From contig CAJNDS010000480.1 in the NCBI GenBank assembly GCA_905221605.1, positions 542,355 to 606,354 on the forward strand: 64,000 bases of DNA, in the 5' to 3' direction. The stretch's first letter is position 1. Each line of letters begins with the position of its first letter. The stretch comes from Symbiodinium natans. Lineage: Eukaryota; Sar; Dinophyceae; Suessiales; Symbiodiniaceae. The translations under genes were made by a program, and so were the position numbers. Positions 61,501-64,000 of the stretch are shown here, in pieces. The notes below the pieces were generated by a model that worked only from the letters and a program-made list of their open reading frames with translations, had not been told where the DNA came from and did no database searches.

Positions 61501-63383
61501 CTAACTTCTGAACCTGGGATAGTCCCCCTTATACGAGCAGTCCTTACTAGGGATTGCACCCTATTATAATCCCTACTAAGGGCTGTGAGTATAAGGGGGG
61601 GGAACATCTCAATTCTAAACCCTAAAACTAAAACTGCTCCATTTAGGTCTCACTCCCCTGTTGAGGGGTACCTGGCACCCATGTTTAGGGTTTAGGGTTT
61701 AGGGTTTAGGGTTTAGGGTTTAGGGTTCCTAGAAGAGGGGTGCCCCGATGTTGAGAAGTACCCATTCCAACACCCCAAACTTTGCCCCATATGCCGCATA
61801 TGTCGCCACTCCCACTGCCCCCTGCCCGGGACGGCCCTAAGCCTCATGACCCCTGAACCCAAAATTCTAAACCCTAAGCCCTAAACCCTAAACCCTAAAC
61901 CCTAAACCCTAAACCCTAAACCCTAAACCCTAAACCCTAATTAAACCCTAAACCCTGAACCCAAACTCACGTGGCAGCTGAGGCTTCATTGCTGTACCCG
62001 GTGCCAGCGCCTTTTCACCACCCGAGAACGCCTCTCCAATGCCTGCCCAAAGACTGCAGGCGGGGTTTAGGGTTTAGGGTTTAGGGTTTAGGGTTTAGGG
62101 TTTAGGGTTTAGGGCTTAGGGTTTAGGGTTTAGGGTTTAGGGTTCAAGTAGTCCCCACCAGACGAAAGCCCCAAAACATCCAAAGACCTAAGCCCTGAAC
62201 TGACATGGGATTTGCGCCTTAGCTGCTGGTAGATTACTCCGCAAGGTATATCAGGTATGCCAGGTTCAGCCACGAAAAGAAGCTTTCAAGCACGGGCCCA
62301 GGCGTCGAGAAGGTGCTGTCTACGTCCCTTTGCAGTTTAGGGTTTAGGGTTTAGGGTTAAGGGTTTGGGGTTTGGGGTTTGGGGTTTGGGGTTACAAGTT
62401 CTGGGGATTTGGGATTTCGGGTTTCGGGAGTGTCGGGGAGGGCGGGAGGGCCCGGACGAGGTTTACCCCTAAACCCTAAACCCTAAACCCTAAAGCCTAA
62501 AGCCTAAAGCCTAAAGCCTAAAGCCTAAAGCCTAAAGCCTAAAGCCTAAAGCCTAAAGCCTAAACCCTCCCAAACGCCCTTATCCCTTGGAACGCTTCGT
62601 GTCAGGTTGTGGTGTCCAACCTTGCTTCGAGCAGCAGCTGCCATTTGTCTTGCAGCACACCATAGGCGAGAGAACCGTGGATCTGCAACACTGCCTTTTT
62701 TTTTTTTTTGTTTGGGGGGGGGGGGGGGGGGTTAGGGCCTAGGGTTTTAGGGTTTAGGGTTTAGGGTTTTAGGGTTTTAGGGTTTTAGGGCTTTAGGGTT
62801 TTAGGGTTTTAGGGTTTTAGGGTTTTAGGGTTTTAGGGTTTTAGGGTTTTAGGGTTTTAGGGTTTCAGAGTTTTAGGGTTTTAGGGTTTTAGGGTATTAG
62901 GGTATTAGGGCTTCAGGTTTAGGATTTAGGGTTTCCGACCTAGGACCCAGGGGAATGAGGTACCCTACATGTATAGTCCCTTAAAGGGTGTATGTACATA
63001 TATATATATATGTATATGATATGTATAGGGGGGATATAGGCTATCTCATTATCCCTCATTCCCTACTAGGAACCAGCCCGCTATAAGCTTCGGTCTGAAC
63101 GGAGATGCTCTAAGGGCCCCCGATGAAAATCCCAAACTCCAGAGACCAGAAAGCTGAACCCCGAGGCCCTAAGAGCCCCAAAAGCATGAACGCTTGAAGG
63201 TTACACCCCCAAACTCTAGAAAACCCCCCAAAGTCCCAAAGTCTAAACGCAAGACACTAGCCCTAAACCCTAAACCCTAAACTCTAAGAGCCCCGAAAAG
63301 CATGATCGCTCGCTTTCTGCACAGACACGACCTGGGATGTGGGCGTCTTCCTATACCAGCTTTGGAACCAAGTCGGCTTCTTG
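49506..63383 (+). CDS. SANBR-like (SANT/BTB, KIAA1841 family) protein, 17 exons, partial
   Basis: Exons: 49506-49576, 49846-49905, 51092-51161, 51345-51406, 51549-51625, 53089-53161, 54369-54407, 54943-54969, 55652-55681, 56550-56596, 57919-57940, 58771-58819, 59567-59637, 60425-60501, 61983-62055, 62223-62268, 63325-63383. They join without a stop over 953 nt (about 317 codons). Landmarks in order: VIHVIDDVRQIRRDFLC with LLLEHMRYFESC, EISVHCDIKVFEWLAEYM, IVSILISSDFLQMQKLVDEC, LPLDLGCIPDRLVASLAALF, DPRDRLKSRLW, LHCCTRCQRLFTTRERL and TTWDVGVFLYQLW. This order and spacing match the BTB region and following Cys-containing region of SANBR, a BTB adaptor that in mammals represses class-switch recombination; the ancestral role is unknown. 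Donors are GC (13), GA (3) and GT (1). The gene continues past the window; the 5' end is uncertain (a possible exon at 48519-48619). Introns are full of telomere-like repeat and MITEs. Confidence 0.7.
49610..49760. repeat. ATT-rich microsatellite in intron
   Basis: Degenerate ATT/TTA repeats and a TA run between the first two SANBR-like exons. Confidence 0.75.
49846..49905 (+). CDS. SANBR-like gene exon
   Basis: TCAAG|G acceptor, VSQEKLVQEYADVLGCRPAK in phase 0, GC donor GCATAA. Confidence 0.6.
49906..51091 (+). other. Long intron of the SANBR-like gene
   Basis: Contains degenerate repeat (49960-50300), an inverted-repeat element with ATATGGTCCCTTA and AAGGGCCCATACT (about 50347-50500, related to 18210-18365), and CCCTAAA arrays (50710-50870 and 51040-51080). 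Confidence 0.6.
51092..51161 (+). CDS. SANBR-like gene exon, Ala/Pro-rich linker
   Basis: CTGCAG|G acceptor; AAAEQLPPPAPVAAAEEGSQ then RLE plus one base; GA donor (GAGTGT). Confidence 0.6.
51171..51280 (+). repeat. TTTAGGG array with TTTGGGG end, intronic
   Basis: About 11 TTTAGGG units, then four TTTGGGG units, between two frame-matched exons. Confidence 0.9.
51345..51406 (+). CDS. SANBR-like gene exon, acidic linker
   Basis: TTCCAG|G acceptor; APGLNSGDGDTATPSAESED; GC donor GCATAA. Confidence 0.6.
51549..51625 (+). CDS. SANBR-like gene exon: start of BTB domain
   Basis: GCAAG|G acceptor; VIHVIDDVRQIRRDFLCKHS then LLLEH plus two bases; GT donor GTGACC, the only GT in this gene. Matches the HVCDE...RDFxCxRDLLL strand-helix start of the family. 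Confidence 0.75.
51626..53088 (+). other. Long intron of the SANBR-like gene
   Basis: Unique sequence with degenerate repeat. One open + strand frame at 52342-52508 reads LLACQEHVPAYRPAFQALKE and could be an exon of an alternative form or an unrelated gene; it has no place in the SANBR-like frame. Confidence 0.45.
52342..52508 (+). CDS. Small open reading frame, unknown
   Basis: ATG to TGA, 55 codons, ending ALKEQLEAQNFRCLIR. Helical texture; lies in an intron of the SANBR-like gene on the same strand. No family recognised. Confidence 0.3.
53089..53161 (+). CDS. SANBR-like gene exon
   Basis: CTGAG|G acceptor; RYFESCLAGVSVAPGQLNLF then FALT; GC donor GCAGAG (a GA cut three bases on is also possible). 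RYF follows EHM as in the family. Confidence 0.7.
54369..54407 (+). CDS. SANBR-like gene exon, signature ISVHCD
   Basis: CTGAG|G acceptor; DDEVEISVHCDIK; GC donor GCGCCT. ISVHCD is the most diagnostic motif of the family. Confidence 0.78.
54450..54596 (+). repeat. TTTAGGG array, intronic
   Basis: About 18 units with two AAAGGTTTAGGG interruptions, between exons coding HCDIK and VFEWL. Confidence 0.88.
54732..54836. mobile_element. MITE family C copy in an intron
   Basis: AAGGGTTCGTGTACCTATGT opens and CATATAGGTACATGAACCCT closes; inner pair TACTTGGGCC / GGCGCAAGTGTA. Confidence 0.8.
54943..54969 (+). CDS. SANBR-like gene exon (27 nt)
   Basis: ACCAG|G acceptor; VFEWLAEYM; GC donor GCGGCT. 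The family has IFEWLxKYM here. Confidence 0.7.
55652..55681 (+). CDS. SANBR-like gene exon (30 nt)
   Basis: CTGAG|G acceptor; EGSRQVSSLE; GC donor GCGAAG. Supplies the short loop before the ILISSDFLQM helix. Confidence 0.55.
55975..56110 (+). CDS. Exon-like open stretch, not in the SANBR-like frame
   Basis: A + strand frame reads VVADALFHTFRRPGLAFLRE then ITFISGFCVPAILQLK. The opposite strand is also open. It could be an alternative exon or a nested gene. Confidence 0.3.
56158..56268. mobile_element. Introner-like element, second subfamily
   Basis: CTAGGATGCCCAGTGGTGCC opens; AAGGGCACCC and GCAACCTAAG close. Related to 57682-57893. Confidence 0.55.
56550..56596 (+). CDS. SANBR-like gene exon, FLQM helix
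   Basis: CTGAG|G acceptor; DIVSILISSDFLQMQ plus two bases; GC donor GCCGCG. Confidence 0.78.
57682..57893. mobile_element. Introner-like element, second subfamily, in an intron
   Basis: CTAGGATGCCCAGTAGTGCC at the left; AGAGGGCACCC, CATCCTAGG and TTACTGGGCAACCTAG at the right. It contains a CT run, then T-run and G-run (57713-57762). Confidence 0.6.
57919..57940 (+). CDS. SANBR-like gene microexon (22 nt)
   Basis: GCAAG|G acceptor; completes K and adds LVDECLK; GC donor GCCATG. Joins FLQMQ to LVDEC exactly as in the family. Confidence 0.7.
58771..58819 (+). CDS. SANBR-like gene exon
   Basis: AGCAG|G acceptor; AMHDALADILPLPLDL plus one base; GC donor GCAGGG. Confidence 0.72.
58840..59010 (+). 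repeat. TTTAGGG array with TTTAGCG variants
   Basis: Telomere-like units with a recurring GTTTAGCG variant, in an intron. Confidence 0.85.
59412..59558 (-). repeat. CCCTAAA array next to an exon
   Basis: About 20 units; the array ends nine bases before the acceptor of the next exon. Confidence 0.9.
59567..59637 (+). CDS. SANBR-like gene exon
   Basis: CGCAG|G acceptor; CIPDRLVASLAALFRPEELQ then ELE; GA donor GACCCC; the next exon also begins GACCCC. Confidence 0.75.
59638..60424 (+). other. Intron of the SANBR-like gene
   Basis: TTTAGGG array (59648-59762), unique sequence, then CCCTAAA array (60313-60408). Confidence 0.7.
60425..60501 (+). CDS. SANBR-like gene exon
   Basis: CTCAG|G acceptor; DPRDRLKSRLWAHLLHALLA then QGDCV plus two bases; GC donor GCTCGG. 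Confidence 0.72.
60502..61982 (+). other. Intron of the SANBR-like gene
   Basis: TTTAGGG patches, G-rich unique sequence with a weak 65-codon frame (60608-60805), a Cys-rich open stretch (61015-61130, VACCVPCPGCLLLVRCVSCP in part), MITE A (61514-61612) and a CCCTAAA array (61870-61965). Confidence 0.55.
61514..61612. mobile_element. MITE family A copy in an intron
   Basis: TGGGATAGTCCCCCTTATAC against GTATAAGGGGGGGGAACATC, with inner AGCAGTCCTTACTAGGG / CCCTACTAAGGGCTG. Confidence 0.8.
61983..62055 (+). CDS. SANBR-like gene exon, Cys-rich
   Basis: TGAG|G acceptor; LHCCTRCQRLFTTRERLSNA then CPKT; GC donor GCAGGC. The CCxxC...C pattern matches the conserved Cys region of the family. Confidence 0.75.
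62064..62145 (+). repeat. TTTAGGG array, intronic
   Basis: About 12 units starting nine bases after the exon. Confidence 0.88.
62223..62268 (+). CDS. SANBR-like gene exon
   Basis: CTTAG|C acceptor; LLVDYSARYIRYARF plus one base; GC donor chosen only by phase. The VDY start matches the VD(Y/F)HGN stretch of the family. Confidence 0.55.
62466..62570 (-). repeat. Variant array CCTAAAG
   Basis: After three CCCTAAA units come about 12 uniform units of GCCTAAA, a one-base variant homogenised locally. Confidence 0.88.
62735..62935 (+). repeat. TTTTAGGG array (8-mer)
   Basis: Begins after a T-run and a G-run (62696-62731); about 20 units with an extra T, like the array at 7140-7390. Confidence 0.88.
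63325..63383 (+). CDS. SANBR-like gene exon, last in window
   Basis: CACAG|A acceptor; TTWDVGVFLYQLWNQVGFL; GA donor GACCTA. TWDV is a conserved family motif; the gene must continue to the right. Confidence 0.7.
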
Positions 63384-63387
63384 GACC

Positions 63388-63450
63388 TAAACCCTAAACC
63401 CTAAACCCTAAACCCTAAACCCTAAACCCTAAACCCTAAACCCTAAACCA
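63388..63450 (-). repeat. CCCTAAA array
   Basis: About nine units, directly after the last visible exon. Confidence 0.88.
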
Positions 63451-63599
63451 TAATCAAACCCTCAACCCTAAACCCCAAACTCTAGACCGTGGGATGGGGG
63501 GGGGGCGGGGGTTGGAGACATATTTGGGCTGGTGTCGCTCTTTTGGGTCTTGGGGTCTGCAGAGAGAGAAAGCTCTTGTTTACAAAGCCCACATGTTCC

Positions 63600-63713
63600 C
63601 AGACCCCTGGAAGGATCCAAAAGTAGATCTACTCTAGGGTTCCTAGAAATGAACCAATAGCCGTACAGGGCACTATTTGGGGGCTCTACTGTTGGATCCT
63701 CTCAGGGTGTGGG
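63600..63713. mobile_element. MITE family B copy
   Basis: AGACCCCTGGAAGGATCCAA opens; TTGGATCCTCTCAGGGTGTGG closes imperfectly; middle AATAGCCGTACAGGGCACTA. Confidence 0.7.
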
Positions 63714-64000
63714 TTGAGGTGGGTCACCTAAGAATGTTCTCGAACTTTGTCTTCACTATATATGGTTAGTTCTCTAAGTCATGATCCCTTTTTTTGGGGG
63801 TACGCTAGACAAGAAGGGGCGGCTGAAAACACATCTCCCAAGGCCCAACCTAGCTTACTCCCACACAAGCAGGAAACTCCCACAAGCCCAAAGTTCGACT
63901 CCCTCCTTCAATACATGCATAACCAAATAAAGGCAAGCGCTCAGTTGGACATAATAATCGAGACAAAATTTCGAAATGTAATATACATATATGGTGCATA
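63714..64000. other. Right edge, no gene seen
   Basis: Unique AT-richer sequence without repeat arrays or a convincing exon; probably intron of the SANBR-like gene. Confidence 0.5.

Noticed and set aside
62606-62695. Extra SANBR-like exon (FEQQLPFVLQHTIGERTVDL)
   Set aside because: The stretch is open but has no place between the VDY and TWDV motifs of the family and no phase-compatible borders.

Overview
The window looks like nuclear DNA of a dinoflagellate, most likely a Symbiodiniaceae or other Suessiales species. The evidence is: (1) plant-type telomere-like repeats (TTTAGGG and CCCTAAA) scattered throughout; (2) very short coding islands joined by introns that mostly start with GC or GA instead of GT and end in AG|G; (3) inverted-repeat introner-like introns; (4) a ubiquitin-like plus RCC1-like repeat protein of the kind abundant in Symbiodinium gene sets; (5) a Ty1/copia retrotransposon with dinoflagellate-style extra domains. 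No rRNA, tRNA or CRISPR was recognised.

Layout. 1-16.7 kb: mostly degenerate telomere-like repeat, short inverted-repeat elements (MITEs) and isolated exon-like islands on the + strand. 16.7-22.5 kb: an unidentified multi-exon gene on the + strand whose exons join in frame. 23.7-43.2 kb: a 14-exon gene with a complete spliced frame from ATG to TAA (488 codons) for a ubiquitin-like domain followed by ten RCC1-like repeats. Its intron 11 contains an 11.55-kb Ty1/copia element (28071-39621) in antisense orientation, with identical 311-bp LTRs and a GGTTT target duplication. 43.2-49.5 kb: repeats, MITEs, a minisatellite and a few exon-like islands. 49.5-63.4 kb: a gene of at least 17 short exons whose joined product resembles the SANBR (KIAA1841) family of SANT/BTB proteins; it runs off the right end.

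The retrotransposon is the most unusual object. Its minus-strand frames run gag (CCCH and CCHC fingers), aspartic protease, a cytosine-C5-methyltransferase-like segment, integrase, a 2-oxoglutarate/Fe(II)-dioxygenase-like segment, reverse transcriptase, RNase H, then an extra C-terminal region with proline/serine repeats, two membrane segments and a Cys/His cluster. A possible DNA-mark writer and a possible DNA-mark oxidiser in one mobile polyprotein suggest self-directed epigenetic control. This copy is broken by seven reading-frame changes and by a 1,224-bp inverted-repeat transposon inside the integrase (8-bp target duplication; the frame is regained when it is subtracted).

Telomere-like tracts of both orientations lie inside introns of all three genes, inside a MITE arm and inside an introner, so they are inserted or amplified sequence and not a chromosome end. 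Gene models were joined by eye from reading frame and family resemblance; no transcript data were available.
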